Source: Pyrinomonadaceae bacterium | GTDB lineage: Bacteria > Acidobacteriota > Blastocatellia > Pyrinomonadales > Pyrinomonadaceae | NCBI GenBank assembly: GCA_026129865.1 | Contig: JAHCHG010000001.1 | Coordinates: 726,097 to 790,096, forward strand | Direction: 5' to 3' | Length of the DNA: 64,000 bases | Shown: positions 37,277 through 47,216 of the stretch, in pieces | Layout: the number at the start of each line of letters is the position of its first letter | How positions within the stretch are numbered: position 1 is the stretch's first letter | Notes under the pieces: generated by a model | The model's database searches: none | What the model was told of the DNA's origin: nothing | Seen by the model: only the letters and a program-made list of their open reading frames with translations | Made by a program: the position numbers and the translations under genes

Positions 37277-38652
37277 CTTTTAATCAAACGCTCTTGTAAA
37301 TAATTCTTCAATTGATCCGCATTTACGCGAACTTGTTCCCAAGTATCCCTGTCGCGCACGGTTACGGAATCATCTTCCAAAGAATCAAAATCTACCGTAA
37401 CGCAGAAAGGTGTTCCGATCTCGTCTTGCCGCGCGTAGAGTTTGCCGATGCTTCCCGTGTCGTCGTAAACGGCACGCATTGAACCGAGCAAATCTTTCTT
37501 GATCTTCTGCGCCATTTCGACGATTTCGTCTTTGTTTTTCTTGAGCGGCAAGATCGCAACTTTGATCGGCGCGAGTTCAGGCTTTAGTTTTAAGATCACG
37601 CGCTTTTCGCCGCGTTCGTCTTCTTTTTCCGTGTAAGCGTCCATCAAAACGGCTAAAAGCGTGCGGTTCACGCCTGCCGCAGGTTCGATGACATACGGAT
37701 AAAAACGCTTATTCGTGTGCGGATCAAAGTATGAAAGATCGTCCGTTGTATCAGAATTTAGACGCTTTCCTTCTTCATTTTCCGGCTTTTTGGAATGCGC
37801 CTTTAAATCGTAATCGGTTCGGTTGGCAATTCCCATCAGTTCGTCCCATTGTTTGTCTTCATCTTCGCGTTCCGGGAAAAAGCGATACAAAATATCAACC
37901 GTGCGGACAGCGTAATGAGCGCGTTCCGCGTCGGTTTGTTCATATTTCAAAAGATTTTTTTCGGAAATCCCTAAATCCTGAAACCATTGCCAGAATGAAT
38001 CAATCCATTCCTGCAAAATTCGCGGCGCGTCTTCGGGATTGACGAAATATTCCATTTCCATCTGCTCGAATTCGCGCGTGCGGAAAATGAAATTTCCGGG
38101 CGTAACTTCGTTGCGAAACGATTTTCCGATCTGCGCGATTCCAAACGGAAGTTTGCGGCGCGAAGTGTTCAAAACATTGAGGAAATTTATAAATATTCCC
38201 TGCGCGGTTTCGGGGCGCAAATATGCTAAAGCGGTCGGATCGTCTTCGGCGGAAGTTGCGCCCATTGTCGTGCGAAACATTAAATTAAACGGGCGCGGTT
38301 CGGTTAAATCTTTTGAACCGCAATTCGGGCATTCCGGTTTTTCCAGTTTGTCCGCCCGCCAACGGGAATTGCATTCGCGGCAATCAACCATCGGATCGCT
38401 GAATGTATCTTCGTGTCCCGAATACTTCCAAACGAGTCGGTTTTGGATGATCGAAGAATCAATTCCTTCGATGTCATCGCGTTCATAAACAAGCCAACGC
38501 CACCAATTTTGCTTGATGTTATTTGCTAATTCGACTCCGAGCTGACCGTAATCCCAACTGCTTCCAAGTCCACCGTAAATGTCGGATGAAGGAAAAACAA
38601 AGCCGCGTCGTTTTGATAGATTTACAATTGTTTCAATATTTTCTGCTGACAT
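37273..38652 (-). CDS. glyS: Glycyl-tRNA synthetase, single-chain alpha2 type
   Basis: Charges tRNA-Gly. 459 residues, the class II eukaryote/archaea-like homodimeric form rather than the two-subunit GlyQ/GlyS pair. Motifs: RRGFVFPSSDIYGGLGSSWD (motif 1 region); zinc-binding CRECNSRWRA with CPNCGSKDL; LRPETAQGIFINF; GKSFRNEVTPGNFIFRTREF (motif 2); EPAAGVNRTLLAVLMDAY (motif 3); then the anticodon-binding domain. The gene's stop codon overlaps the stop of the convergent HNH pseudogene by two bases. Confidence 0.96.
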   Translation of the reverse strand: MSAENIETIVNLSKRRGFVFPSSDIYGGLGSSWDYGQLGVELANNIKQNWWRWLVYERDDIEGIDSSIIQNRLVWKYSGHEDTFSDPMVDCRECNSRWRADKLEKPECPNCGSKDLTEPRPFNLMFRTTMGATSAEDDPTALAYLRPETAQGIFINFLNVLNTSRRKLPFGIAQIGKSFRNEVTPGNFIFRTREFEQMEMEYFVNPEDAPRILQEWIDSFWQWFQDLGISEKNLLKYEQTDAERAHYAVRTVDILYRFFPEREDEDKQWDELMGIANRTDYDLKAHSKKPENEEGKRLNSDTTDDLSYFDPHTNKRFYPYVIEPAAGVNRTLLAVLMDAYTEKEDERGEKRVILKLKPELAPIKVAILPLKKNKDEIVEMAQKIKKDLLGSMRAVYDDTGSIGKLYARQDEIGTPFCVTVDFDSLEDDSVTVRDRDTWEQVRVNADQLKNYLQERLIKS

Positions 38653-38726
38653 AAGTTCGTAAATGGTTCTTTCCTCGAAAAGGATAATTCTACAATTAAG
38701 ATTTAACTATTAAAAACGGTCAAAAT

Positions 38727-38756
38727 GAAAAAGGACGACCGAAGCCGTCCTTTTTC
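38727..38756. terminator. Intrinsic terminator
   Basis: GAAAAAGGACG / CGTCCTTTTTC hairpin with an 8-nt loop; A tract on one side, T tract on the other. It ends the transcript of the exported PEGA/OmpA-like gene before glyS (both minus strand). Confidence 0.85.
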
Positions 38757-38775
38757 AAATTGCATATTAGCCTAA

Positions 38776-39732
38776 CTAGTCGTTCGGCACCGGCGTTTTT
38801 GCGCCGGGCGGAATCAACCATAACTCATATGTAGTAGTCGGACGATTGCCCCATTTAGTGATCACGATCCTACTTGGATCAATACCTCTTGTGTTCACAA
38901 GATAATCAAGTGTTCGTTTACTCAAAAGATCTACATTTCGGTTCTTTATGCTGTTGGTATCGGTGCCCTGATACATGATGATGTATCCCTGAGCGTCCGG
39001 CGAATTCTGCAGTTGAACAGCGAATGAATCAAGTCGTGCTTTATCGTCATCAAATGCTTTCGATTCAAACTCATCAAACTTGATGGCTTCGATCGGCGGA
39101 AGCGATTCAACGATCGTCGACACCGGCAAACGCTGTCCGCATTCCTTCGCGTACAAACCGTCGCTGACATCGAGTTCAGCCGTGATCGTCTGACCACCCA
39201 AACCGCTGGTATCTACAGTGATAGCTGATGTTCCAAATCCGCTTGTAACCTTAGCCGCAGACGGCGAAACTTTCCAAACATAATTCAACGGCGTCGGGTA
39301 ATCCATCGCATCGATCGAAGCAAAGGTGATCAGGTCGCCTTCAAGAACTTTATCCGGTCCATCAACGCTAACGTTGTACGGACACGCTTCGGTTTCGGTT
39401 CGCTCAACGATCTTCAAACAAACACAATTTCTCGTGTCTTTACGAATTTCTACCTGCTTGATGAACGATTTTCCGTTCGGACCTTCCACTTCCAATGTGT
39501 GAAAACCCGGAGACAGCCAAAACTCGGCAGCTTCTTCAACTCCGCTCATTCCCAAAACCTGACCATCAACCTTTACCGTCCGCGCGTCAGGAGTCGTCTT
39601 AACCGTCAAGATGCCGGTATTTTTTGGTCGCTTCTTGGCATCATCGTTTTTTCCGCCCGCAAAAGCCGGCAAAGTCCCAATTGCCAAAACCAATGCAAGC
39701 AAGGCTGAAATTCTATAGATACTGTTTTTCAT
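38776..39732 (-). CDS. Exported PEGA/PKD-like/OmpA-like protein
   Basis: 318 residues with signal peptide ending LPAFAGG. Residues 40-110 look like a PEGA domain (TGILTVKTTPDARTVKVDG, FHTLEVEGPNGK); 118-205 like a PKD/Ig domain (NVSVDGPDKVLEGDLITFAS); the C-terminus (residues 215-318, LDSFAVQLQNSPDAQGYIIM, NVDLLSKRTLDYLVNTRG, DPSRIVITKWGNR) like a divergent OmpA-type fold without the full peptidoglycan-binding signature. Probably an envelope protein. Alone in its operon or with the PEP-CTERM gene that lies 52 nt upstream. Confidence 0.7.
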   Translation of the reverse strand: MKNSIYRISALLALVLAIGTLPAFAGGKNDDAKKRPKNTGILTVKTTPDARTVKVDGQVLGMSGVEEAAEFWLSPGFHTLEVEGPNGKSFIKQVEIRKDTRNCVCLKIVERTETEACPYNVSVDGPDKVLEGDLITFASIDAMDYPTPLNYVWKVSPSAAKVTSGFGTSAITVDTSGLGGQTITAELDVSDGLYAKECGQRLPVSTIVESLPPIEAIKFDEFESKAFDDDKARLDSFAVQLQNSPDAQGYIIMYQGTDTNSIKNRNVDLLSKRTLDYLVNTRGIDPSRIVITKWGNRPTTTYELWLIPPGAKTPVPND

Positions 39733-39783
39733 TTTTCAAATCCTCAATTTTTATATCTGCGAGAAGAAGTTAAACGCTCGTCG

Positions 39784-40350
39784 TTACTCAGATTTATCCG
39801 TCTGCTTCCCAATTCGCTTCCGAGCAGCCAAACCAACACCCGCCAATCCGGTGCCAAACAAAAGTAATGTCATCGGCTCAGGAATGGGTTCCTGCGGAGT
39901 AGGCGTTTGGGTCGGCGGTGTTACGGTTGGAGTTGGTGTAGGATCTTCGTCTTTCTTGATAAAAGCCAACGGAACCGCGCCTAAACCAAAAAGAGGCCAT
40001 TTTGGAATACCGCCGCGCGACACCGTAATTGCTTCGACGCAATCGCACTGATCGTCATCGGTAATCTCGGCGATCGTTGTTGTTATAACTCTACGATCCT
40101 GCGGATTTGCCGTTTCCTGTTTCTTTTTCTTGTCGCCATCTCCGTCGCCGTCATTTGATGCGCTGACTACAGGCGGATCCGACACGCGGAGTTTCGCAAA
40201 GCTGCCGCTGTTAGCTTTTGACGGATTCGCGTTGACGATCTGCACGATCTGCTTAAATTTAACCGGCGCCGCATTTGCAGAAGTGCCGAGAATCGTAAAA
40301 CCAGCGACGACAAGCGACGCAATTATTAATCTGAAATCGATTTTTTTCAT
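39784..40350 (-). CDS. PEP-CTERM sorting-domain protein
   Basis: 188 residues: signal peptide (IASLVVAGFTILGTSANA), a low-complexity middle with DGDGDGDKKKK and a Thr/Pro stretch (TPTPTVTPPTQTPTP), and a C-terminal PIPEPMTLLLFGTGLAG followed by a basic tail, the PEP-CTERM signal recognised by exosortase. Such proteins are exported and often linked to extracellular polysaccharide. No exosortase gene is in the window. The central region has cysteines (DQCDC) of unknown role. Confidence 0.85.
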   Translation of the reverse strand: MKKIDFRLIIASLVVAGFTILGTSANAAPVKFKQIVQIVNANPSKANSGSFAKLRVSDPPVVSASNDGDGDGDKKKKQETANPQDRRVITTTIAEITDDDQCDCVEAITVSRGGIPKWPLFGLGAVPLAFIKKDEDPTPTPTVTPPTQTPTPQEPIPEPMTLLLFGTGLAGVGLAARKRIGKQTDKSE

Positions 40351-40583
40351 AATTCCTACCTGCGGAACGTATCGGTGATTGAATCTTCCGCGAGCTCACT
40401 AACCACAAAAGTTTTTCAACGAAAAAGATTTGGCTGAACTATACCAAATTTTCAAAACAATTGCACACATTTTCTTGCAATCTATGAAAACAATAAGGTT
40501 TACGTTTTGAGATTCCATCGTTCACACTTAAACAAGTGCGAATAAACAACAGATTCCACAAAAATCCTGTTTTATTTCAAAAA

Positions 40584-40618
40584 AATCACCGGTCGATTGA
40601 TCTGACCGACCGGTGATT
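40584..40618 (-). terminator. Terminator of the pnp transcript
   Basis: AATCACCGGTCG (40584-40595) pairs with CGACCGGTGATT (40607-40618) in a 12-bp perfect stem; on the minus strand it is followed by a T-rich stretch. It closes the 23-kb minus-strand run. Confidence 0.85.
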
Positions 40619-40632
40619 AATTTTAGTCAACT

Positions 40633-42753
40633 TTATTGCTCTTTAGCGAGCGCCTGTTCTTCGTTCAAAACGGCTTTTCTTGAAAGCTTTATTTTATTGC
40701 CTTCCTTGCCGATGCATTTAACTAGTACCTGCTGCCCTTCTTTTAGTTCGTCGCGAACGTCTCGAATCCTTCGATCGGAAATTTCCGAAATATGGAGAAG
40801 ACCGTCAACATTCGGAAATATTTCTACGAATGCGCCGAAATCAACGATACGTGAAACCGTTCCCATATACGTTTCACCGACCTCCGCCTCCGCCGTCAAT
40901 GCTCTGATGCGTTCAACCGCGGCATTTGCAGCATCTCCGTCGGCGGTTGCAATGTTGATCGTTCCGTCGTCGGAAATGTCTATCTTCGCACCCGTTTCTT
41001 CCGTGATCGAGCGAATGATCTTTCCGCCGGGTCCGATGACATCGCGGATCTTATCCGGATGGATCTGCATCGTGATGATACGCGGAGCATAAGGCGAAAT
41101 TTCTTCTCGCGGCGAATCGATCGCCTGTTTCATGATCTCAAGGATATAGAGACGACCCTTTCGTGCCTGTTCCAGCGCTTCCTGCAGAATCATCGCGTTG
41201 ATCCCTGCGACCTTAATATCCATTTGAAGAGCGGTAATTCCCTCTTCGGTACCGGTAACCTTGAAATCCATATCGCCGTAATGATCTTCGGCACCTGCGA
41301 TGTCAGAAAGGATCGCATAACGATTTTCTTCCATGACCAATCCCATCGCGACACCGGCAACCATTCTTTTGATCGGCACACCTGCGTCCATCAATGAAAG
41401 ACAGCCGCCGCAAACCGATGCCATTGATGACGATCCGTTCGATTCCGTAATGTCGGAAACTATACGAATGGTGTACGGAAATTCACTATCTTCCGGCAAA
41501 AGTGCTTCGAGCGCACGGCGCGCAAGATTTCCATGTCCGATCTCGCGGCGCGATGTGCTTCCAAAACGTCCGGCTTCTCCGACCGAATAAGGCGGGAAAT
41601 TGTAATGGAGCATAAAGCTCTTTCGAACTTCGCCGGTTTCAAGATCGTCCATGAATTGTTCATCGGTCTTGGTTCCGAGCGTCGTCGTTACGATCGCCTG
41701 AGTCTCTCCGCGTGTGAACAAGGATGACCCGTGAACCCGCGGAAGCCAGCCGACTTCGCACGAAATCGGGCGAATCTCACTGAATTTTCGTCCGTCCGGA
41801 CGACGTTTGTTGCCCAAAATATCTTCTCGGAAGATCTTTTCCTTCAAATGTCCGAAGACCTTGCCCGCCATGACACGTTTTTCGGAATCGTCCTCCGGAT
41901 AACTTTCTACGACTTCTTTCTTCAGAGCATCTATCGCCGCATAGCTCGTTAATTTATCTTTTCCGGTTGAATCAAGCGCTTCGCGTAATTTACCCGAATA
42001 TTTTTTCTCGATCTCTTTGATCAATTTGTCGTCAAGCTTAGGAGCCTGAAATTCCCGTTTTGTGATAGCAAGCGCTTTATATAGCTCTTTCTGCCACAAA
42101 CAGATCCGCTTGATCTCTTTATGTGCGAGCATCATCGCTTCGACCATTATTTTTTCTTCAACTTCACCGGCTTGCGCTTCGACCATCACGATCGCTTCTT
42201 CGGTCCCGGCAACTACCAGGTCAAGCTGCGATTCGCGGCGTTCGTCGAAAGTCGGATTGATCAGATATTTACCGTCGATCAAACCTACGCGAACACCTGC
42301 GATCGGCGTTTCGAACGGAATGTCGGAAAGAAACAAAGCGCACGAGGCGCCGGTGATCGCTAAAACATCCGGGTCGTTTTCCGAATCCGATGAAATTACG
42401 CTTCCGACGATCTGCGTTTCAAACCGGTAATTGTCCGGAAACAAAGGACGAATCGGTCGGTCGATTAGCCTGCATGTTAAAACTTCCTTTTCGTTCGGTC
42501 TGCCTTCGCGCCGAAAATAGTTTCCGGGAATTCTTCCCGCAGAATATGTCGCCTCACGGTATTCAACCGTCAGCGGAAAGAAATCCAGTCCTTCCTTTGC
42601 CGTTTTCGAACTAACAGCTGTTACCAGCAGCATCGTCTCGCCATATGTGATGACAACAGAGCCATCCGCCTGTTTGGCGACTTTACCGGTTTCGACCGTA
42701 AATTCTCTGCCGCCAACTTTTATCGATTCTTTTAAATATTTTTTCTTTGACAT
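40633..42753 (-). CDS. pnp: Polyribonucleotide nucleotidyltransferase (PNPase)
   Basis: 3'-5' phosphorolytic exoribonuclease and degradosome partner. 706 residues: two RNase PH domains (first from VGGREFTVETGK; second with RPDGRKFSEIRPISCEVG and GRGETQ-type SLFTRGETQAIVTTTLGT; active-site FGSTSRREIGHGNLA), a KH domain with VIGPGGKIIRSITEETGA near residue 565, and an S1 domain (VGETYMGTVSRIVDFGAFVE). Complete and of normal length. Classic neighbour of rpsO, which lies 350 nt upstream. The terminator at 40584 follows. Confidence 0.97.
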   Translation of the reverse strand: MSKKKYLKESIKVGGREFTVETGKVAKQADGSVVITYGETMLLVTAVSSKTAKEGLDFFPLTVEYREATYSAGRIPGNYFRREGRPNEKEVLTCRLIDRPIRPLFPDNYRFETQIVGSVISSDSENDPDVLAITGASCALFLSDIPFETPIAGVRVGLIDGKYLINPTFDERRESQLDLVVAGTEEAIVMVEAQAGEVEEKIMVEAMMLAHKEIKRICLWQKELYKALAITKREFQAPKLDDKLIKEIEKKYSGKLREALDSTGKDKLTSYAAIDALKKEVVESYPEDDSEKRVMAGKVFGHLKEKIFREDILGNKRRPDGRKFSEIRPISCEVGWLPRVHGSSLFTRGETQAIVTTTLGTKTDEQFMDDLETGEVRKSFMLHYNFPPYSVGEAGRFGSTSRREIGHGNLARRALEALLPEDSEFPYTIRIVSDITESNGSSSMASVCGGCLSLMDAGVPIKRMVAGVAMGLVMEENRYAILSDIAGAEDHYGDMDFKVTGTEEGITALQMDIKVAGINAMILQEALEQARKGRLYILEIMKQAIDSPREEISPYAPRIITMQIHPDKIRDVIGPGGKIIRSITEETGAKIDISDDGTINIATADGDAANAAVERIRALTAEAEVGETYMGTVSRIVDFGAFVEIFPNVDGLLHISEISDRRIRDVRDELKEGQQVLVKCIGKEGNKIKLSRKAVLNEEQALAKEQ

Positions 42754-43104
42754 TTTTTCCTCAATGATGGATCGAAATCATAAAACTCAATTTACTTCAC
42801 AAAATCTATTTCACAAATCTTTTTCAACAAAAATCGATTTCAATTCATCGTCGTCTAAACAAAAAGCGGCAAGGACGATTCGTGATGTCCTGCCGCTTTT
42901 AGATCGTCTAATTGCGATTGTTCTCTTTTGTCTGATGATTCATAAGCTGTCACGTTCAGCGATCCCCGACAAATCTTCGTAAGAACATTTTTTAATCCTG
43001 ACTCGAAGATGTCATTTAATTGGTGAAAAGTGAAAAGGTCTCTTTTCGAAAAAGCGCTGATGATCAGTTAAGAAATTCCTATCAACGCTTTAATAATTTC
43101 AATT
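42754..43104. other. Gap between rpsO and pnp with a strong hairpin
   Basis: 351 bases without a coding frame. The main feature is a stem of AAAAGCGGC and AGGAC (42862-42876) against GTCCT and GCCGCTTTT (42887-42900) around a 10-nt loop. It can be an intrinsic terminator or a processing hairpin in the pnp leader (in enteric bacteria such a hairpin is cut by RNase III to autoregulate pnp). A direct repeat of GTGAAAA occurs twice near 43024. A pnp promoter must be here if the hairpin terminates. Confidence 0.6.
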
Positions 43105-43371
43105 CTACCGTCTTAATCCTAATTTCTGAATTATCTCGTGGTACTCGCTAATGTTTCTACGTTTGAGATAATCAAGAAGTTTACGTCTGCGAGAAACCAT
43201 TTTCAGCAATCCGCGACGTGAATGATTATCTTTCTTGTGGATCTTGAAATGCTCCGTGAGTTCGTTGATCCTTTGCGTCAAAAGCGCGATCTGAACCTGC
43301 GACGAACCCGTGTCGCTGTCATGTGTTTTGTAGTCTGTAACAATGTCTTCTTTTACTTCTTTCGGTGTCAT
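43105..43371 (-). CDS. rpsO: 30S ribosomal protein S15
   Basis: Early-assembly protein that binds the three-way junction of 16S rRNA helices 20-22. 88 residues, exactly family length, with the conserved [20 protein letters not shown], and [20 protein letters not shown]. The start ATG at 43371 is followed by the typical MTPKEVKED. Lies between accC and pnp on the minus strand. Confidence 0.97.
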   Translation of the reverse strand: MTPKEVKEDIVTDYKTHDSDTGSSQVQIALLTQRINELTEHFKIHKKDNHSRRGLLKMVSRRRKLLDYLKRRNISEYHEIIQKLGLRR

Positions 43372-43499
43372 AAATTTGCTGAAACCAGCTTCTCTCCTTT
43401 TACGCAGTAACTTCGAAATCGCTTTCGATAACCACGTTTAATTTTTTTATTTTCAACTGTTTAATTAGATGATTCAATTGAGTTCGTTGACCACTCAAC

Positions 43500-44858
43500 C
43501 TACTTTTTCTTATCGAAAAATTCTTCCATGAACTTCGTCGAAAAATCTCCTTTTTGGAAATTTTCGTCATCCATGATCTTCAAATGAAGCGGAATCGTCG
43601 TCTTGATGCCCTCAATTACCAGCATTCCAAGCGCCCTGCGCATTCGCTTAATGGCGAGTTCGCGGGTTCGTGCGTGAACGATCAGTTTCGCGATCATCGA
43701 ATCGTAATACGGCGGAACGAAATATCCCGGATAAATCGCTGTATCAACCCTAATTCCCGGTCCGCCCGGAAGATTAAATGCCGTGATCAAACCCGGACTG
43801 GGCGTAAATTTTTCAGGGTCTTCCGCGTTGATCCGGCATTCTATCGAATGTCCCACGATCTGAACGTCTTCCTGAGTATACTGCAGATCGTCGCCTTCCG
43901 CGATGCGGATCTGATTGCGAACAATATCCGCGAGAGTAACCATTTCGGTTACCGGATGTTCAACCTGAATTCTCGTGTTCATTTCCATAAAATAGAATGA
44001 ACCGTCTTCATCAAGTAAAAATTCAAAAGTTCCCGCGCTTGAATAACCTATCTCTTTACAAGCTTTTACAGCAACAGCACCCATTTCTTCGCGCTGCTCG
44101 ACGGTCAAAACCGGAGACGGCGCTTCTTCAAGCAATTTTTGGTGTCGGCGCTGGATCGTGCATTCGCGTTCGCCTAAGTGAATGCAGTTGCCGTGTTCAT
44201 CGGCTAATACCTGAATTTCTATATGGCGAGGACGCTCGATGTATCGTTCGATGTAAACACTTCCGTTCTTGAACGCTGCCAAAGCTTCCGTTTGAGCCAT
44301 TTCAAGATTCGACGCGAGGTCAGATTCCTTGCGAACGATCCGCATTCCGCGTCCGCCGCCGCCCGCCGCAGCTTTGATGATCACCGGAAAACCGATCTCC
44401 TTGACCAGTTTGATCGCGTCTTCGGCTTTTTCGATCGGATCGGGACTCCCCGGCAGGATCGGTACGCCGGCTGCAACCATCGTTCGGCGCGCTTCAACCT
44501 TATCGCCCATCACACGGATAACATCTGCACGCGGACCAATGAACTTTATATTGCAGTCTTCGCAGACCTTTGCAAAAGTTGCCGATTCCGCCAGAAATCC
44601 GTATCCAGGGTGAATCGCGTCAACATTCGTGATCTCGGCGGCACTGATGATCGCCGGAATATTCAAATAACTTAGCGCCGATTGCGGCGGACCGATACAG
44701 ATCGCTTCGTCGGCATACTTAACATGGAGCGCTTCTTTGTCGGCTTCGGAATGGACCGCAACCGTCTTGATTCCCATCTCACGGCAAGTCCAGATGATGC
44801 GGCAGGCAATTTCGCCGCGGTTGGCGATCAAAATTTTACGAATTTCGCGCTTATTCAT
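43500..44858 (-). CDS. accC: Biotin carboxylase subunit of acetyl-CoA carboxylase
   Basis: Carboxylates biotin on BCCP with bicarbonate and ATP, first half of malonyl-CoA synthesis. 452 residues: [23 protein letters not shown]-grasp loop [33 protein letters not shown]; the metal and bicarbonate site [21 protein letters not shown] with EHPVTEMV following. Length and order are standard. Downstream of accB and separated from it by a heptad hairpin. Biotin made by the cluster at 26.8-33.5 kb is its prosthetic group. Confidence 0.96.
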   Translation of the reverse strand: MNKREIRKILIANRGEIACRIIWTCREMGIKTVAVHSEADKEALHVKYADEAICIGPPQSALSYLNIPAIISAAEITNVDAIHPGYGFLAESATFAKVCEDCNIKFIGPRADVIRVMGDKVEARRTMVAAGVPILPGSPDPIEKAEDAIKLVKEIGFPVIIKAAAGGGGRGMRIVRKESDLASNLEMAQTEALAAFKNGSVYIERYIERPRHIEIQVLADEHGNCIHLGERECTIQRRHQKLLEEAPSPVLTVEQREEMGAVAVKACKEIGYSSAGTFEFLLDEDGSFYFMEMNTRIQVEHPVTEMVTLADIVRNQIRIAEGDDLQYTQEDVQIVGHSIECRINAEDPEKFTPSPGLITAFNLPGGPGIRVDTAIYPGYFVPPYYDSMIAKLIVHARTRELAIKRMRRALGMLVIEGIKTTIPLHLKIMDDENFQKGDFSTKFMEEFFDKKK

Positions 44859-44867
44859 TTATGTACA

Positions 44868-44944
44868 GTTCAAACTTCAAAGTTCAACGTTAAAAGTCGT
44901 GTTTTTAACTTTAGACTTTAAACTTTGAACTCTAACTTGCGAAC
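44868..44944. repeat. Heptad array, 11 units, near-perfect 28-nt hairpin arms
   Basis: Eleven 7-nt units between accC and accB. Units 1-4 (GTTCAAA, CTTCAAA, GTTCAAC, GTTAAAA) are mirrored by units 6-9 (TTTTAAC, TTTAGAC, TTTAAAC, TTTGAAC) around one loop unit, GTCGTGT. The last base is the first base of the accB stop codon read on the plus strand. Confidence 0.88.
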
Positions 44945-45516
44945 TATTTCTTAATTCCGAAGAGAGGCTGACCGTATTCGACCGGTTGACCGTTTTGAAC
45001 GTAGATCTTTACAACTTCACCCGCAACTTCGGCTTGGATTTCATTCATCAATTTCATCGCTTCAACGATACAAACAACCGAATCCGCTGCCACCACACTG
45101 CCTTCCTTCACATACGGATCTTTGTCCGGTGCCGGAGAACTATAAAACGTTCCGACAATCGGCGAAGTTATTTGATGAAGATCTTCCGAAGTGTCTTCAG
45201 CCCGGGAAGTTTCGGCTCCGGACGGAGCTGAGGGCTGCGCCGGAGAACCGGTCGGTGCCGAAGTTTGCGGCGCTGACTGCATCGGCGGTGCAGCGAAATA
45301 CTGCGGTGCAGGATTTTTGCTCAAGCGAACACGGATATTCTCGTTCTCGAACTCGAAATCCGTAAACCCATGCTCATCCACCAATTCTGCCAGTTCCTGC
45401 AATTCCTTCATATTCAATGAAGGTTTTGCAGTTTTACCGGTATTTTTGGTCGCGGCTTTCTTTTCGGTTTTACCGGATTTGTCTGCCGCTTTTGCTGAAC
45501 CTGCGTTGTCGCTCAT
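44944..45516 (-). CDS. accB: Biotin carboxyl carrier protein of acetyl-CoA carboxylase
   Basis: Carries biotin between the carboxylase and transferase sites. 190 residues: Lys/Ala-rich N-terminus, helical LNMKELQELAELVDEHGFTDFE, a Pro/Ala/Ser linker (about 78-108), then the biotinyl domain with CIVEAMKLMNEIQAE, whose Lys155 is biotinylated, and GEVVKIYVQNGQPVEYGQPLF. Start ATG at 45516 has AAGGAGCGAG upstream. It follows rplQ by 21 nt, joining fatty-acid synthesis to the ribosomal operon. Confidence 0.95.
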   Translation of the reverse strand: MSDNAGSAKAADKSGKTEKKAATKNTGKTAKPSLNMKELQELAELVDEHGFTDFEFENENIRVRLSKNPAPQYFAAPPMQSAPQTSAPTGSPAQPSAPSGAETSRAEDTSEDLHQITSPIVGTFYSSPAPDKDPYVKEGSVVAADSVVCIVEAMKLMNEIQAEVAGEVVKIYVQNGQPVEYGQPLFGIKK

Positions 45517-45537
45517 ATTGATCTCGCTCCTTCGTTC

Positions 45538-46041
45538 TTAACTTTTTGCTGCTAACTCGTAAGGATTATCCACCAATTCTATCACAGCCATTTCGGCATT
45601 ATCACCGCTGCGGCGTCCGAGACGAATAATTCGCGTGTAACCGCCATTGCGGTCCTTGTAACGAACTCCAAGTTCGTCGAACAATCGCTGGACGGCTTTA
45701 ACGCCCGCGGTTCTTTCGATCGGTTCTTTCGATTCGCCTTTAGCACCGCGAAAACGGCTCTGATCTTTCTTAAAGTTACGGTTCCCGGCATGAAAATACT
45801 TCGCCGCCTGTCGACGCAAGTGAACTTTTTTGATCGGGACATCGTCACCGGTCAGATTTTCAGCCTTTCTCGCCAAGGTAATTGCCTTTTCAACATACGG
45901 GCGAAGCTCTTTTGCCTTTTGAATGGTGGTAACAATATGTTCCTTATCCGCATTAATAAGCGAAGTTGCCATGTTCCTAAGCATCGACATGCGATGTTCG
46001 GTCGTTCTTCCCAATTTACGATGTGCTTTTAAATGTCGCAT
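45538..46041 (-). CDS. rplQ: 50S ribosomal protein L17
   Basis: Large-subunit protein near the tunnel exit. 167 residues against about 120 in E. coli: the core ([56 protein letters not shown]) is intact and a segment of about 30 residues ([20 protein letters not shown]) is enlarged in the middle, as in other bacteria with long L17. Directly downstream of rpoA as in most bacteria. Confidence 0.95.
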   Translation of the reverse strand: MRHLKAHRKLGRTTEHRMSMLRNMATSLINADKEHIVTTIQKAKELRPYVEKAITLARKAENLTGDDVPIKKVHLRRQAAKYFHAGNRNFKKDQSRFRGAKGESKEPIERTAGVKAVQRLFDELGVRYKDRNGGYTRIIRLGRRSGDNAEMAVIELVDNPYELAAKS

Positions 46042-46121
46042 ATTCTTAGTAGCCTAAAATTCAAAGTCCGGAGTCCAATAATGCTTATCTTGACTGAAAA
46101 CTTCAGACAATGATCAAATTT

Positions 46122-47135
46122 TTATAAATCGCGTCCGCCGGAACCCGGAATCGGATTTCCCTGTTCATCAAAATCCATTCCAAAATCCAATCCCATACCA
46201 TGCAGCAGATCTTTGATCTCAGTCAATGATTTCTTACCAAAATTCTTGGTATTGAGCATATCCTTTTCGCTGCGGCGGATCAGATCGCGGATGGTTCTAA
46301 TATCGGCGTTTTTCAAACAATTGTATGAACGAACCGAAAGTTCGAGTTCATCAACCGAACGGTCGAGCAGATCGTTTCTAAGAAGCGGCGGTCGCGCTAT
46401 ATCTTCGAATTTATAATCTTCCTCTTCCTCTTCAAAATTAATAAAGATCGACATATGATCCTTTACCAACTTTGCCGCAAGACCGATCGAATCTTCGGGT
46501 TTCACCGAACCGTCCGTCCAAACTTCGATAGTCAATTTGTCAAACTCTGTGTTCGATCCCTGACGGGTCTTTTCGACGCCGTAATTTACTTTTTTGATCG
46601 GCGTATGAACCGAATCGATCGGAATATAGCCGACAGAAAGGTCTTCGTCGTTGTTAAATTCAGCGGAAACATAACCGCGTCCGCGCTGAAGCCGCATTTC
46701 GATGTTCAATTCGCCGTTGGCGCTGATCGTCGCAATATGAACTTCTTTGTCCAAAATTTCTACGTCGCCATCGTGTTCGATGTCTGCGCTGGTCACTTCA
46801 GCAGTACCGCTTTTGCTGATCGTCAGCGTTTTTGGACCTTCGCCGTGAAGCGAAAAAGGAATCTGCTTGAGATTTAGAATAACGTCGGTCGCATCTTCGA
46901 CCACACCTTTGATCGAAGAAAATTCATGCTCTACGCCTTCGATCTTAACTGCTGTTACGGCTGCGCCTTCGATCGACGAAAGAAGCGCGCGTCGGAGTGA
47001 ATTACCGATGGTAGTTCCGAACCCGCGCTCGAAAGGCTGCGCGTAAAACTTTCCATAGCGGTCTGTTAACGTTTCCGATTCAACCTGCAAACGGCTTGGC
47101 ATTTGGAAATCTGTCCAATTATTGTTTTGTGTCAT
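46122..47135 (-). CDS. rpoA: DNA-directed RNA polymerase subunit alpha
   Basis: Dimeric scaffold of RNA polymerase. 337 residues: N-terminal domain with [20 protein letters not shown] and the dimer interface, linker near residue 245, and C-terminal domain with two helix-hairpin-helix elements ([40 protein letters not shown]) that contact UP elements. Complete. The acidic stretch [12 protein letters not shown] marks the interdomain linker. Confidence 0.97.
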   Translation of the reverse strand: MTQNNNWTDFQMPSRLQVESETLTDRYGKFYAQPFERGFGTTIGNSLRRALLSSIEGAAVTAVKIEGVEHEFSSIKGVVEDATDVILNLKQIPFSLHGEGPKTLTISKSGTAEVTSADIEHDGDVEILDKEVHIATISANGELNIEMRLQRGRGYVSAEFNNDEDLSVGYIPIDSVHTPIKKVNYGVEKTRQGSNTEFDKLTIEVWTDGSVKPEDSIGLAAKLVKDHMSIFINFEEEEEDYKFEDIARPPLLRNDLLDRSVDELELSVRSYNCLKNADIRTIRDLIRRSEKDMLNTKNFGKKSLTEIKDLLHGMGLDFGMDFDEQGNPIPGSGGRDL

Positions 47136-47216
47136 ATCTGTCTTTTTAAAAAACTCTCTTTAAAACAAAGGACAACCGAAGGGCACGGAAAAACCTTGCG
47201 CCCTTCGGATAGAAAA

